A stretch of DNA of 64,000 nucleotides. Origin: Acanthacorydalis orientalis (taxonomy: Eukaryota > Arthropoda > Insecta > Megaloptera > Corydalidae). The stretch lies in NCBI GenBank assembly GCA_034766995.1, contig CM068323.1, forward strand, positions 17,713,016 to 17,777,015. The letters are read 5' to 3'. Below the pieces are notes generated by a model that was not told the DNA's origin, did no database searches, and saw only the letters and a list, made by a program, of their open reading frames with translations. This document shows, one piece after another, positions 26,314-40,434 of the stretch. Made by a program: the position numbers and the translations under genes. Each line of letters opens with the position of its first letter. The stretch's first letter is position 1.

Positions 26314-26347
26314 AATATATATATATATATACATATATGTATATAAT
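26314..26347. repeat. (TA)n with ACAT and ATGT
   Basis: A short TA run followed by acatatatgtatat. Confidence 0.93.
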
Positions 26348-27053
26348 TAAAGAATATTTCATATAGAATTTATAAAATTTATATATTATATCCATTAAAT
26401 TTCGTAAATAATTAAATGTCTAATAAAAGATATTACATGGTTGAAAATGAAGAAAAAAAATCATAAAAATTATCTTGTTACTTCATGTTGTAAAACATTT
26501 TTTGTTAATAAAATAAACTAGCTTCGTCGCTTCAAATTTAAAAAAAAAGAACCTGCGACAATTCATTTTTCTTACTCTTAATGTAACATCAACGACAACT
26601 TACTACTTTTATTTTGTAATACTTAATTAAATATCACACCGTCTCTAATTTACACCAATTTTCTACATTAATATTCTCGGTTTTTACAAGATAAATTCCT
26701 ATAATTACAACTAACTACTTTTATATTATTAAATATGATTTCATTATATCTCTGTATTTTTTTCTTACGAAAAAATAAAATTATTATCATTGTGCAAACA
26801 AACAAACTTCGTTATTTCTTTTAAAGAAATCGATAATAAACATCAATCATAGCATACACGGATGGTATAGAGATAACAAACGAGATAAAATTAACTCTCT
26901 AACCAATTTGTACACATACATGCCTTTTTATATATCATTAATGAAATGCAGTACTTGTAATTGGAAATAGATACACACATACATGTTTATTCAACTGGAA
27001 TGAGGAGACACATATTTTTATAGTATTGGATACTACAGTGAATTTTATTGTAC

Positions 27054-27062
27054 TCTCTCTCG

Positions 27063-27111
<49 letters not shown>

Positions 27112-27112
27112 C
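27054..27112. repeat. Compound (CT)n-(AT)n
   Basis: About 15 CT units with one GA break at 27062, passing directly into (AT)13. The (CT)n equals (GAGA)n on the minus strand. Confidence 0.96.
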
Positions 27113-27256
27113 ATTTATTATACAATAAAAGTACAATCGATTGATTATCGGTGTAAATTGTATGGACGGTGGTTAATAAATACAATCACAAATAATAGTT
27201 AAGTGGCGTTTTTTGTTTACAATTTCTTATATTATTCATAGAGTTATTTTTTAATG

Positions 27257-27299
27257 ATATATATATATATATATGCATACATACATACATGTATATACA

Positions 27300-27334
<35 letters not shown>

Positions 27335-27352
27335 ATAGAGAGAAAGAGATAA
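27257..27352. repeat. (TA)n-(CATA)n-(TA)n-(AGAG)n compound
   Basis: Two TA runs separated by gcatacatacatacatg, then aaacatagagagaaagaga. It lies 145 bp after the 27054 compound. Confidence 0.94.
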
Positions 27353-29680
27353 ATGAATAGGTAGATAGATAATCAACTTTCATAAATTGTTACTTATATA
27401 TTTTACAAAATATTTCAATTGAAGTTCCATAGCTAATATTTATTAATTTTTTGAAAAAAAAATAATAATGAATGAACAGAACTGATCATATATTTCTATT
27501 TAAAACCTCTTGTTAAATATAATATGTTTGTTATCTATATCGTATAAGTGTTCTTAAAATATTGAAATTAAATATTGAACTTAATATATACTGAAAATAT
27601 TGAACTTAAATTATACAGAAATTAATTTATTGAAATACTGAAATTAAGATTAGACACTTTTTCACTGAACAGATTTAATTTCAATCCTGAAACGTTTCAA
27701 AGTTAATCTCTTACTTATTAACAAATTGTACTCAACTTGAACTCAATAACTTGTATTTAATAAAATGGTAATTTAAGAAAATAGTATCAGTAATACTACT
27801 ATTATTTTAATTTAAAAATGTCAATGATTTTAGTATATTGCTGTGTAGACTTTTGTGGTAAATTATTTTTTAAATAACATCTCTATCATTTATAACAATT
27901 AAAATTTTAAAAAAATCTATTTATTTGTCCACTACTATATAAGTTATATTTTAATATTTATTTTTATTCAATCCGAAGATTTTCAAGATTTGTATTTTTT
28001 TTAATATTTTAATTACATTGCTTCAACATTTATAACAATAAACAGCATATACTTCTATTTGGTATCTAAACGAATTAAAATCTATAACAAAATGATAGAC
28101 AAATTATTTACAGACTACATATTCTTGATTAATTTATTTAATATGAATTTTTAGTAAAAAATATTTTTAAATATATCTTTTCTCCTACTTGAATCAAAAA
28201 ATATGAAAATAGAAAAATATATAAAAAACTTTTTATAATATTCTATATAATTGCTTTCAATTAATATTAATATCTATTTTATCATTACTAAGCTACATCA
28301 GTGTTTGTTATAAATATAATAATTCACCGAATAAAAAACAGTGCTATTTCTAAGATTTATCAAACAGGTATTTTCTTTTCATATAAAAATGTGACTTTAA
28401 AAATGACTGATCTGAATTAAATGAAAAAGTATTCAATAAACGACAATCGTTTATGAGTATTTAAAAGTAGAATACAGAATTATTTCGTCGAGAACTTTTC
28501 ATTCTGTTAAATTAACTTTTACGAACGATTGATATAAATAGCTATAAAAGTTGAGAACACACAATTTGATACTGAAATAAGCTCAAATGAAAGTCAAATA
28601 TTTCGTTCTCAATTATAATATCAAAATTAATTTTCCGGAATAAAAACATTTTAAACAGATCATTAACATGCACCGGAATGCCTTTTGAAAAGCATATCGA
28701 CAGTTCATTTCGACTATAATAAAAATGAAATGAATTTAATTGACTGAATTCTACCTTATTCTCTCATAACATAAATATTTTGATATAAAGAGCTGCCATG
28801 AATACCATACTGGAAGGAAAAAACGAACAGGAAACAAAAATAAAAAAAAACATTTAACAATTTCAAATGATAAAATTGTTTCTTAAGCAGCTTGAATATT
28901 TCAAAAACATTGACGTTTTTATAACAACTTGAAAATAAACGAATGTTACAATATAACGATGCTGGAAATGAATTCCAAACAAAAAAATGTTAATTTTTCA
29001 TGGAGCTCTTCACTTTAGCACCCTCTATAAAAATAAGTACTGTCGGTATACCATCAATCCGCTCTTTGTGGTTTTCAAAAGTCACTCACCACCAATGTCT
29101 ACATTATAACGAACGTTCTTTTCAATTTTTAATGCTTTTTATATAGTAATTACATGGGTTGTAAAAATGATTTGTTCAATTAAATACTTCGATATTGTTA
29201 TATTATAGACACGATAAATTTACAACAATACTATTCATACATTAACATTTTTTCTGTTCTATTTTTCCTTCTTTAATATTCTCTGATTATCTAATGATTT
29301 TTTTTATCGTACTTGAAAATATGTTGATCTATTATTTATATTCATAAGTAAAATAATTTCAACAGAAATGTTCTTAATATTTATAATCATAACATGTTTT
29401 ACCACCATTAAATATTATTAATATATAATTGGATTATACAGTTAAGTTCAATATTTTGGACTGTAATACACTGTAAAAATCAAGATAATAATTAAAATTT
29501 ATAACTAAAATATATTTCTTATAACTTTTACAAAATTAATCAACATTTCCTATATTTTAGAATAAATCTACATTATTTAAAGTTAGTTTTTATATTAATA
29601 ATTTATATCTTCATTAGTGAACATTATATTCTTCCTATTTTCATATAATAATTTTTCAAATATTGTTTATTAAATAATAT

Positions 29681-29699
29681 TATATATATATATATATAT
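29681..29699. repeat. Short (TA)n
   Basis: About nine units. Confidence 0.9.
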
Positions 29700-30599
29700 T
29701 GATTCCAGTAAATTTATTAAATGTGTATTTACAGATTAATTCTGATAACTTTTTCAATGGTCCAGTGACAAAAAAACTGTAATCCAAATTTAGAGAAAAA
29801 AACTTTATTTACAGACAGGCTTAAACGTTTTCGATTAATTGTTTTATAGATACAATCGCGAGTCTAATCAAAATTCAGTGTAAATAGAAATATAAATCGA
29901 TCCAATAGAATTAATATCAGATACATATGAAACGAATGAGCAACCATTTAGGTTATTTGCACTTAATGAATTTCTATTGAAAAACAAAATAATTCGCTAT
30001 CCGTATAAACGGTTTTATTTTAGCAGTTTGTAACGTAAATCTGCTAAAAACTGATTGCGTAATCAATCTTCGATCTAAACGTCTACTGTGAGCAATCTAG
30101 TGCTCATATTGTATATATACGAGTATATGTATATATGTAGCTTTTTATATATTCTATATATCAGTAGTCATCTATATGCCGTTCCATTTACATTTGAGTT
30201 ATACGCCAGCATGAGTGGTCAAACAATTGAAATGTAGGTTCATTAATCATAGAAAATGTGCTAGACTCACAGTCGAACTGTATTGTTATGCTGGTATTTT
30301 CTAAATAAAATAACTACGGAGCTAACACTTACGTACTTGAACAATAAACTAATGTACATACAAAGTTTTTTCGCATTTCATTGTGAATAAATCAACGTGA
30401 ATTGTTACTATAATTTCAAGAGAAATCTATTTATGTAATTTATCAATTTCTTAATAGTCTTTTTTACATAAATTTCTATAATATATATGTATGTGTTTAT
30501 ATATATATATCCATCTGATAAATTACATTAATGTAAGTGAAAAGTATCTGCAAGATAAAAAATAATAAAAAAAGATGAGAACATTGAAAAATATTGTTT

Positions 30600-30770
30600 A
30601 AAACATAACATGTCGAAAGATATAGGTTTAAAAGTGATAAGCCAGAAAAATCCGAAAACGGGCGCTCTCTTGGGGCAAAGACAACACAACGGTCTAGAAT
30701 GCCAACATTGTTTGGTTGTGTGTAAGCTGTACGGGGGTTGGAAAAAAACGTTTTTTTTTCTTTGTTCTAC
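30600..30770. other. Mixed-composition islet, opposed short frames
   Basis: GC is higher than in the flanks. A 61-codon plus-strand frame and an 82-codon minus-strand frame overlap here and cannot both be real. The plus one includes cysteines spaced CQHC and VC but matches no domain I know. It is most likely a non-coding element. Confidence 0.25.
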
Positions 30771-30925
30771 AAGCATAATAAAGATGAAACATTGAAATAT
30801 GGACGAGATTGCGGAACATATTTAAGGAAATTCAAACAGAAGTGTATTTTAATTAAGAATTTTCAGTTTTCGACAATATTATTTTAAGAATACGTACATA
30901 CATTCATGAACACATATATATGTCA

Positions 30926-30927
<2 letters not shown>

Positions 30928-30966
<39 letters not shown>

Positions 30967-30980
30967 TATGTGTGTGTGTG
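30928..30980. repeat. (TA)n-(TG)n
   Basis: TA run, then aaatatatgtgtgtgtgtg. Confidence 0.95.
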
Positions 30981-31082
30981 ATAAATATTTATTTTAATTT
31001 TCTTATATGAAATGAAATTATGAAATATTTTTAACAGTTTTGACATTTACTTCTCTAATATAAAAATGTATTAAAAAACAAT

Positions 31083-31100
31083 TATATATATATATATAAT
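31083..31100. repeat. Short (TA)n
   Basis: About nine units just left of the GATA-type array. Confidence 0.88.
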
Positions 31101-31110
31101 TCAGTTATAT

Positions 31111-31152
<42 letters not shown>

Positions 31153-31154
31153 AC

Positions 31155-31195
<41 letters not shown>
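31111..31195. repeat. (TCTA)n-(TA)n compound
   Basis: About ten tatc units (GATA on the minus strand), with one tttatc break, then taactatg and a TA run of about 20 units. It shares its exact junction with the locus at 31422. Confidence 0.96.
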
Positions 31196-31198
<3 letters not shown>

Positions 31199-31421
31199 AG
31201 TTTATTCAATAAACTTGTAAATGAATGATAAAAGTAAGCTCATTTTTATAACAGGCATATCATTGATTAGATATGTCCAACATAAAAGTATTTTTACAAG
31301 GACGACACTAACTTAACTGACAACGTGCAAATGTACTTGAAGATAAACTGCAATTTTTTAAGAGGCAAAAGTATTACTAGGAGTTTCAATATAAATCTGT
31401 CTGGGTTCATTTTTATATTGA

Positions 31422-31490
31422 ATATCTATCTATCTATCTATCTAACTATATATATATATATATATATTTATATACATGTATACATGTATA
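31422..31490. repeat. (TCTA)n-(TA)n compound, second copy
   Basis: tatc units, the same tctaactat junction as at 31111-31195, then TA and two CATGTATA units. Confidence 0.95.
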
Positions 31491-32009
31491 TGGAAGATGT
31501 GTTTATAGATTGAAATAATAGTTAATAAAATAAACAAAACTTGTGACGTTTTCGAAATTCATTTCCGTTAAAATTTTCAATCTGTAACCTCTGTCACCTG
31601 AACCATTTACAGAATTAATCGATATTTTTGATTACTGTATTAACTCATTAATTCCCACTACGGCAGTTTTGATTTCAAACTTTATTCATTTGACCGCCAA
31701 CACGAATAGCCTACAATTCATGCAGATATTATCTTTTCCAAATCCCCTATATAAAATTAGTACTGGAATTCAGATTAGGAAAATAAGGTGGATACGTTTC
31801 ATCCATATTCAGAACACTTAGGATATTAATTTTCAAATAGCATCGCTCTATAATCTAAAACTGATATTTGAACTGGGTCTCGTACTGTTTACAATACAAA
31901 TTATCAATCCTGTGTTTGTTATTGAAGATTTTCATATAATTGTTATTCTATTTACAAGAAAATATTTTTATAAAATTGATGTTTCTTAATATAAACAAAA
32001 ATGACCAAA

Positions 32010-32056
32010 TCTCTCTCCCTCTCTCTATCTATCTATATATATATATATATAAATAT

Positions 32057-32114
<58 letters not shown>
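32010..32114. repeat. (CT)n-(TCTA)n-(TA)n compound
   Basis: ctctctccctctctct, two to three tcta units, then two TA runs split by aaatattg. Total about 105 bp. Confidence 0.95.
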
Positions 32115-32116
<2 letters not shown>

Positions 32117-32622
32117 ATCAAAGTATATTTCAATTTAAATAAAATGTATCAATATCATAAATATCAGTATCATATAGATAAACAATTATGAAATCCACAA
32201 GTATTAATTTTCATATAAAAAATGTCACTGTAGGAGAAATAAATAAATAGGATAACTAATTCCGAAAATTGCAAACAGTGGATGCGAGTATCATTTTAAA
32301 TGTTAAAATATTCAATATCTGTAATCAAGTGTCAGTGGGACACGCTTAAAATACGTAATATGGAGCTTACTTAAATAAGTAGGTAACATAAAGCTTCAGT
32401 TTATATTTAGAAGTTAATGTAGCTGGCAGAATAACAATATATTATTTATATCAGGTACGGTGCGCAAACATTAATATTTATTTATCATTTCACCGTCTCT
32501 CTTCTACTGTATTTAATTATTAGTTTCGAATATTTGAAAATATTGCTGAAAATTCATATACGTGCCCGATTATAAAATTGTGAGTGTGTAATTAAAATAT
32601 ACGGAGGTTTTACACAGTACGT

Positions 32623-32626
32623 ACAT

Positions 32627-32692
<66 letters not shown>

Positions 32693-32693
32693 A

Positions 32694-32724
<31 letters not shown>

Positions 32725-32726
32725 TA
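32623..32726. repeat. Long (TA)n with CATA and TGTA units
   Basis: About 104 bp of TA with acata at the left and three tgta interruptions. The 61-codon minus-strand frame here is repeat only. Confidence 0.97.
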
Positions 32727-34039
32727 TACACATGTACAGTGCTTTCTCTTTTCATTTATTTTATATAATGTAAAATATTTAAATAATTCGTTTCTTTATT
32801 AATACATTTTATAAAAATAAGCAGTTAGTATTGAAATTGGATATTATTTTAATATCGGAATTAAATATTAAAACAAATAAATGAAAATGCTTTCTTCTAA
32901 AACATAAATAAAATGTATTAATAGGTTTCAATTCAAAGTTAATTATTGTAATAGAAAAAACAAATTTATTTCTTTAAATAAATAATTTGCTACTAAAAAT
33001 TTTTACAAAACATTTTTTGTTGTATTCTCAGATAAATTTACAATATTAGTTTTATTTCTCATTAAAAATGAATATTATTTTCTGTACTTTTTAACTAAAT
33101 CTATCATATAAATTTATGTATTAAGATGTTTCTCAAAAATTGATTAAAAATAAGAAAAAAATAAGAGAAAACAGTTTGTTTATAAAAAATAAAGTTACAA
33201 ATTGAAAATCAATTTTCCATTTCATGAAATGAAAAAAAAACAGATCCTTGTTCAATACCGCCTCGAGTTTTTCCAGTTGAAACATTCTTCAGATATATGT
33301 ATATATGATTGCATTATAAATTTTCTTGAGAATATGAAAAATATTCTGCAAATCAAATTGTCGCTCGTATTTAAAATTCGAGTTAATTTGCGAATTGAAT
33401 ACGTTTTTATTACATTGTAAGTGGGTTAGTATTCAGTGCTATTAAAATTCCATTTGTACAAAAAAGTTAAATGAACGAGAGAGCCAATCGAGACTTGTTG
33501 CTTGAAGGCCGTCAACGCTTTACGTGTGAAACCAGTTTTCTTCAAACGACCATTGAAAGTAAATATATACTGCATATACCGGTATATAAATAAGTCAATA
33601 TCATTGAGTAATTGCATCTGTAAAATTCTACACATCTGTTAGAGAATAAATGAAATAACACCGTCGCAAATCTAAGTTTCATGTTGAAGATATCTGCGAC
33701 GATACATAGTAATAAATGGATTTTTTTATGTTGTATTGTTATAAAGTTTAACTTTGTACAATCCAACTGTATAAAGCAAACGTTCGCCGATTTAAATGCG
33801 AAATTGTTTTATTACTAACTTAGATTGCATGAAACTTAAATGACGAAGTTCTAATATCTTGTTACATACATCTGAAAATAACTCGTTTATACTTTATATC
33901 AGTGTTAACGCCGATGACATTTTTTGCACGTTATATTGTAGTAATAAATAGAAAATGATGCGTTTTAGATAACAACAAACATTCTCGTTGAGTTCAGTGC
34001 ATACAACCATAATAAACACTTATTAGTTTGTTGGGTAAA

Positions 34040-34330
34040 TGCCAAATTTCGATTCGTCCAATTTCGTTACATCGAGGTTTTACTGCAAACGACGCAAGTG
34101 GTGCTAGGAGCATTATTATTAATTGACTGCGACCAACTTCTAAGAATTAGTTAGAGCGTCTGGCAAGTGTGTGCGAAGTTACAAACTACAGTTCTGAAAA
34201 TGGGAGTGAAAATGGTTGTGTCGTCGTAAATTAGTAGTCATTACTGTTACAGCTGAGATTGGCCTACATACATTTGCATAAGAGTGCTCCTGCAGAACTT
34301 ATTTATTCATTGGTTGTTTTTTGACTTTTT
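34040..34330. other. Mixed-composition islet
   Basis: Less AT-rich and non-repetitive. It includes an ATTTGCAT octamer near 34270 and no ORF. Candidate regulatory DNA only. Confidence 0.25.
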
Positions 34331-36194
34331 TTTATTCAATCGCAAGAAAGATTAAAGCACGTATACATTTACAATTACATCTAAGGAAAATAAATTCAGA
34401 ATTTATGTTCTACTTCAAATCTCTTACATTGTTCACGACATAATATTGTTTTACTACATTAAAACCATATTTATTTAATATTTATATCTTCTGTATTTAC
34501 ATACACGCACAGAGATACATATATTTAAAAAATATCTAACTCATATGTTGATATAAAAATATTTTCTAGAATAACAGGTATAAAGTATGATTTTTTTTTA
34601 AAAAAAAATATATATATACAGTTTATAAATTCTTTGCAGATTTTATAAAAAACGATACAAAACAGATAATTTAATTATTCAGTACGAAAACAGTTATTAA
34701 TATTTTAATAAGCTACATAGTACATTATTGAATAAGGTACAAAATTCATTAAAATTTTACTAAATGCAAAGTTATTTATATATTTCTAGCAAGTATAATT
34801 TGGTATTAGAGTATTTCTTTTTGGTATGGTTTTAGTTGTTTAAAATATCTGTCAAAACAAACATTATATTAAAAGAAAGAGTTACTCAAAAACTTTTTGG
34901 TTCTATCTCGATTATAAACTACAAGCATTAAAATGTATTTATTTGTAAAAAATGACAATAAAATTTTAAACGCTGTGATTTTATGATAAAAATATGTCGG
35001 AATTTCGAAATGTAGGTATTTATTAGGAACGTAAACACTAATGGATTAAATCATGTTTAATACAGGACAAAACATGCAAAATACAAGATATGTCTTAAAT
35101 AAAATTTACTTTATTTAAAAAACAGAATTTAAATACTTATTACTTTTTTTATAAATTATTAGAATATAATCAGATTATAAAAAAAAATATAATTTAGCTT
35201 TGAATAACGATAAAATTTCATAAATTTCGAATATTATCATGTCTTGTTTGTCAGCTGAAACAAGGTTGTTTTTCACTAAAATGAGCACTTTGTTGTTTAC
35301 CAAAATTATTCCGGAATATTTAAATAAACTTTTACCAAATTAATTGATTGAACACGGCGGAAACGAACTCTGAACAACGCGATCTTTTGATGTAATCCCT
35401 GTGTGTTATCTTCAATGAAAAGAGTTATTGTCAGTAATGGATTATGACTTAATATTTTATAAAATTGTGTGCATGTATAAATAAAAATTGATTAAAATTA
35501 AATGAATAAAATAGAGATAAACCAAAATTAAAAAAATAGACGTGTAGTTTTAAACACAAAAAATTATGATTACTTAAAAAATATTATAGAAAAAGTTCAA
35601 AATTTGAATATATCTAGAAAGTGTATGAACGTGAAAATATTTAATAACTGTTTTTCTCTCTAATCACTAATTTAATACGCACATTATTCCTGAAAATATT
35701 TGCAAAAAAAACACGTGCAAAAAATGACACACGGTTCATTTATATCCACGCAGGTCTTATAAATAATAAAAAAAATCGTTCAGTTTTTTCCATCCACATA
35801 TAAAAACAACACGAATTTATTGATTAAAACTTTATACGTTTTTTTTTATTCCATTATTTCGTTTTATTTTCGTCGTTCACACAAATTTCAATTAAAAATT
35901 GAAACTTGATGAAGTGTAAGATTCATATCCATTACGTTGTTTCGTACAAAATACCGTGAAAATTAAAACATAATCCATCAATACACGATCCGATCCTGCA
36001 TATGCTGAAGGTCTGAGAGGACCGTAACCCCTATTGTCATTGATGAATTGATAATTATAAAAGTATTCTCTTTAAATCATACAATCTATTTGTTTCAATA
36101 CTAACATATTTTTTCCATATCGATTGTATATTTTCTCTTTATAAAATTTATAATCAATTCTATTTTTAACAATAGTTCTTATCAATAAAAATCA

Positions 36195-36198
<4 letters not shown>

Positions 36199-36238
<40 letters not shown>
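36199..36238. repeat. (TA)n
   Basis: A pure TA run of about 20 units. Confidence 0.97.
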
Positions 36239-36242
<4 letters not shown>

Positions 36243-36511
36243 TGAGCAACCCACAAGTATGAACTTCAACCTTCATTTTGTTCTTTCAAATTTTAATCGG
36301 TCTTTAGAGAACTGCGAATCAAAACTCTAATAATTAGAACTACACCTACGTTTAATTTCAATTTAAAAACTCTCGAACATTGATTTTAAGTAAAATGGTT
36401 TAATTATCAACTTATTTCCATTCTAATCTCTCTTTTTCATAATATGTTCAATTTTCTAAATATTTCATTATCCGTTCATTAATTTTACATTGAATCAATG
36501 TTTATTTACAG

Positions 36512-36515
<4 letters not shown>

Positions 36516-36562
<47 letters not shown>
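36516..36562. repeat. (TA)n
   Basis: A pure TA run of about 22 units, 278 bp after the previous one. Confidence 0.97.
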
Positions 36563-36565
<3 letters not shown>

Positions 36566-37865
36566 TGATTTATTGTATTTAATTTTAGATATTCAATTAA
36601 TTTAATGTAGATATAATTGTTAATTAATTTATTTAATAAGATATAAACTATTTATATACAAACCAAATCCGCACTTTAATGTTTTATGAACATCTATCTA
36701 CATATATTTCAATTTTAATTACATAAAATCATTCAAGTCTATACAAATTGAATAAAAATAATAATAATACTTTTCATACTCTCAAATACTGTTAAATGTT
36801 AATGAAAATATTTTTATGTATTCTCAATTTGTAAATAACTATTTAATTTCTCATTTCTGTATATAATTTAAACAGTATTTATATTATAAGATATTAAAAA
36901 ATCAATAATTACTTAAAATGTAATAATATTGAATACGATTTTTGATCTGAAAACATTTTACTCTATCAGACCGACATTTATAAAGAAAACAAGTTAAATA
37001 GAAATTAATTAAGTTCGCGTTAAATTTAAAAGACATGTAATAGTTCAAATGTAAATAATGCTCCATGTATTAATATGCAAATAATATTTACTTTGCAATT
37101 AAATAGTGCAGTCTATCTAAATTTTAATAGCTGATGCAGCGTTCATTAAATGTATGAGTACCTTGATGATTCACATTTCATTTCTTTATTGTCGACAGTG
37201 TGACTCATTAACATAATTTTACACATACTTAAATTGTAGAGTAATTTAGCAAATATTGACTCAGTTAATTTAAATATTATTTCAAAATGTATGGAAATAA
37301 ATACAATAGTATGAAATATTAATTAGGTACACATATTAAATGATTTGAGTATTGCTGATTGATAAATATTTAATAATTTTCAATACAAATTTTTAAGAAA
37401 AATATTGCCATTAACTATTTATACTACAAAAGCTCTATTCTATATTATTATAGGATAATTCAGTTTTATCTCAAAAATTAGTTGAATTCAATTTTTATAT
37501 ATAAAGAAACTTGAATGATATGTCCATATTTTATAAACACTATACATATCGTATCACTTTTTACTGTGTGTATTTTAAACACATTTTTTTTCGAATTTCA
37601 AATTCAATCAGCAAAAATTAACAAATAATGTTATTTAAATCTACGCTTTACTTTTATATACAGTACTTTATGTATTAAGCAAATATTGTGGAACGTACTT
37701 TTTGTCTATAAATTATAGATTTGATTTTTTTATAAAACTGATTCAAAAATATTTTCATTAACTTTTTTTTCAAAATAATCATGGAATAGTTAAAATTGAA
37801 AGAAGAAGTTAAATTATACATAACAAGGACAATTGAAAAAATATTTTAAAATATTTTATTTGAAA

Positions 37866-37913
37866 ATTTAATTACGTTATAACTCTGTTCTTAGATATTT
37901 AATTACGTTATAA
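37866..37913 (+). repeat. 17-bp direct repeat pair
   Basis: atttaattacgttataa occurs at 37866-37882 and again at 37897-37913. Confidence 0.8.
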
Positions 37914-38279
37914 TTTGTAGAAGTTTAATAAAGTACTTTTCTGTATCCTAATTACTTTACGAAGTACCTGTGCAGTGTTGTAAAAAAACGTGATGTAATT
38001 TATTTAAACTGTGTACGGTCGATGTAATTTGCTATCTAACACAGAGTTATGTACAATTTGAAATCTTGAAGTTTTGAAGCCTAAATCCTAGACAAATGTT
38101 CAACATCGTTTACCTTCCAGCTACAACACCAAAGTCGACAAAGAACAATTCGAGAAGAAAGTTTCGAGAATAAGATAAAAAAAACAAACGGTTAATCATT
38201 GACGTTAATTTATACGATATATTCGGCACGCCCGCTTTTATATTTTTAGTATGAAACAAAAAAAAAAAAGAAATCATCC

Positions 38280-38480
38280 CCTTTCTGCCATTTCATAGCG
38301 AAACGCGCTCGCGGCCGTTCATTGGCGTCGGTGGATTCAGAAAGCGCCCGCGGCGCTCAACAATAACACCAAGTTTGTTCTTTTTGACGCTTTACAACCT
38401 AAAGATCATATCTGGTACAACGAAATTGCTCGCGTTTCTCCTCCTTTTTTTCGAAAATTCTCACCACCGTACGTACGATT
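38280..38480. promoter_or_regulatory. CpG-rich islet with CCAAT-type motif
   Basis: A compact CpG cluster (aaacgcgctcgcggccg, agcgcccgcggcgctc) with ATTGG on the plus strand, a reverse CCAAT. It is flanked by an A11 run on the left and a T-rich run on the right. A 78-codon frame begins just beyond it at 38505 and resembles nothing known. It could be a small promoter or silencer-type element; direction unknown. Confidence 0.3.
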
Positions 38481-40100
38481 TTTCCCTGAACGTGAATATA
38501 CCGGATGCTACAAAACAAACAAAGGAATTTTAATGAGTTATTAGAACGTTCTCAATTAAGTTGTTTATGTTCTGAATGGTTTATTTTGCAAAAGTTTGCT
38601 TCGTTGGGGAGAGAGATATGGGGTGCGACGGCGCTTGTTTTCGGATCGCTTAGCCTTTTGTTATATAACACCGACTTTTACAGCTATCTTAAACGAGATA
38701 TTATTTGCATGTTTAAAGATTTATTATCGCCGTTCCTATAATTGTAATAATTTCAGTTGTGTGTAAATGTTTTGTTGCTGATTACAAAACTTATCCCGTT
38801 CGTTTAGCAAATGCAACGAAGTTAAATTTAACAGTACGTATTCAGGTAAATTCACTACTATTCAATTGCAATCATTATTTGAAAGTATGTCATAATGCAA
38901 TTATTTATTTATTGTATCAGACGTTTTAACTGACTGTTTTCAATTAAGATTTATTCACAGTTCAGCCAGAATCTATTAATAGATATTATATTATCAATGG
39001 AAAAGGATTTGATTTTTTTCTTTGTATACAATTGAGAAATTCACTCAAAATTTCTCTATTAGTTTAACTCAAATTCAAAATTCAGTTAATGTTAAATATA
39101 TATCTGCGTGGTTATAGGTTCAGCTAAAACTTTCCATGTATCTACATTCAGGCAGTGGACACCAATGGAATTACTGTCAGCAGGTTAATGTTATTTTTCA
39201 AATTTGGAAAATACAATAAATCTTCAGTAATATTTTTAATTAATCGAAGATTAACACGAGGAATTTATAGCAATTAACACTTTTTTATATAAAATACACA
39301 TAGAATAATTGTATCAAAACACTTGAAATTAAATTGAATGTAAGACTACGAAAACATATTTATAATTTTGATATTTTAATAATTATCATTTTATCATAAA
39401 AATGTATTCTGTTTATTCTCTATTCTCATATAATTGTTTAATTATTATTTTGTATACAACATATATCTATGTTTATCGTTTTTTATGATAGAAATTTCTT
39501 CAAGCACTATAAAACAAATTTCATTTTTAAGTCAGTACGAAAACTATATGAGAAAGGTTGAATAGACAAACCTATAATAATAATTTTCTATTCGCGTTAA
39601 TTAACACAGCTAGCAAAAGCCAAACGATTATATCAGATAGGGGAGGAATATATAATTCAGATGTCGAAATCACAACCGCCAGTATTTATTATATACAAAA
39701 AACTTAACGAATGTAATAAAAATCTTAATTAAATTTTCCGTTAAGCGAGTTTTATAATCGTACCTATAAAATATTTCAAAAGAAAATATATAAATTTCTA
39801 TTAAATTTGTGGGTATAAATACGGTTTAAAAATATATAAAATAAAACTATCGCAAAAACTTATTGTTTACTTTTAATTAAAACAGTAAACTTTGATCTGT
39901 TTAAAATTAAGCCGAATAATAAAAAGATCCTTTGTGGAAATTTTGGAGTAAGGAACACGCGTAGTTTATAAAAATATAGTGAAAGAAATTTTTTGTTTTT
40001 GCAAATTTAAGACGAGAGTAACTTTACTTTCTTATTACAATTAAAATATATTTGTTATCTCACTGAAAATAAAATCCAATTAAGTAAGAGCTGTACTGTA

Positions 40101-40103
<3 letters not shown>

Positions 40104-40149
<46 letters not shown>

Positions 40150-40162
40150 GGATGTATGTATG
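40104..40162. repeat. (TA)n with TGTA/TATG tail
   Basis: A TA run to 40145, then gtacggatgtatgtatg. Confidence 0.95.
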
Positions 40163-40389
40163 TCCATGATTGAAATCCTCATACAGTTTTTAATTTTCAA
40201 ATTGCCCAGACATATAAATATAAAGCTGTCGTATTTATGAATATTTATTTGAAAGAAAAATAATAAAACGCGTGTTTTTTCATTATTTATGTTTAAAAAT
40301 TTTCAAATAACACACAATGGACATTGAATTATTATGAAAATATATCATATTCACAGTTTATTCAAATCATTATTTCTTTAAGATTCTTT

Positions 40390-40390
<1 letters not shown>

Positions 40391-40433
<43 letters not shown>
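40391..40433. repeat. (TA)n
   Basis: A pure TA run of about 21 units. Confidence 0.97.

Positions 40434-40434
<1 letters not shown>

Larger units (their letters stand above)
22761..30599. other. AT-rich non-coding stretch
   Basis: Nearly 8 kb with no supported gene. It contains six simple-repeat tracts listed separately. A 104-codon minus-strand frame at 25254-25568 has mixed residues but no recognised features. Confidence 0.6.
30981..34039. other. AT-rich stretch dense in compound microsatellites
   Basis: Five simple-repeat loci lie between 31.08 and 32.73 kb. A mixed patch at 31560-31760 and another at 33470-33560 show no gene. Confidence 0.6.
34331..38279. other. AT-rich non-coding stretch
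   Basis: No gene or mobile element seen. Two TA tracts are listed. A pair of 17-bp direct repeats lies at 37866-37882 and 37897-37913. Confidence 0.6.
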
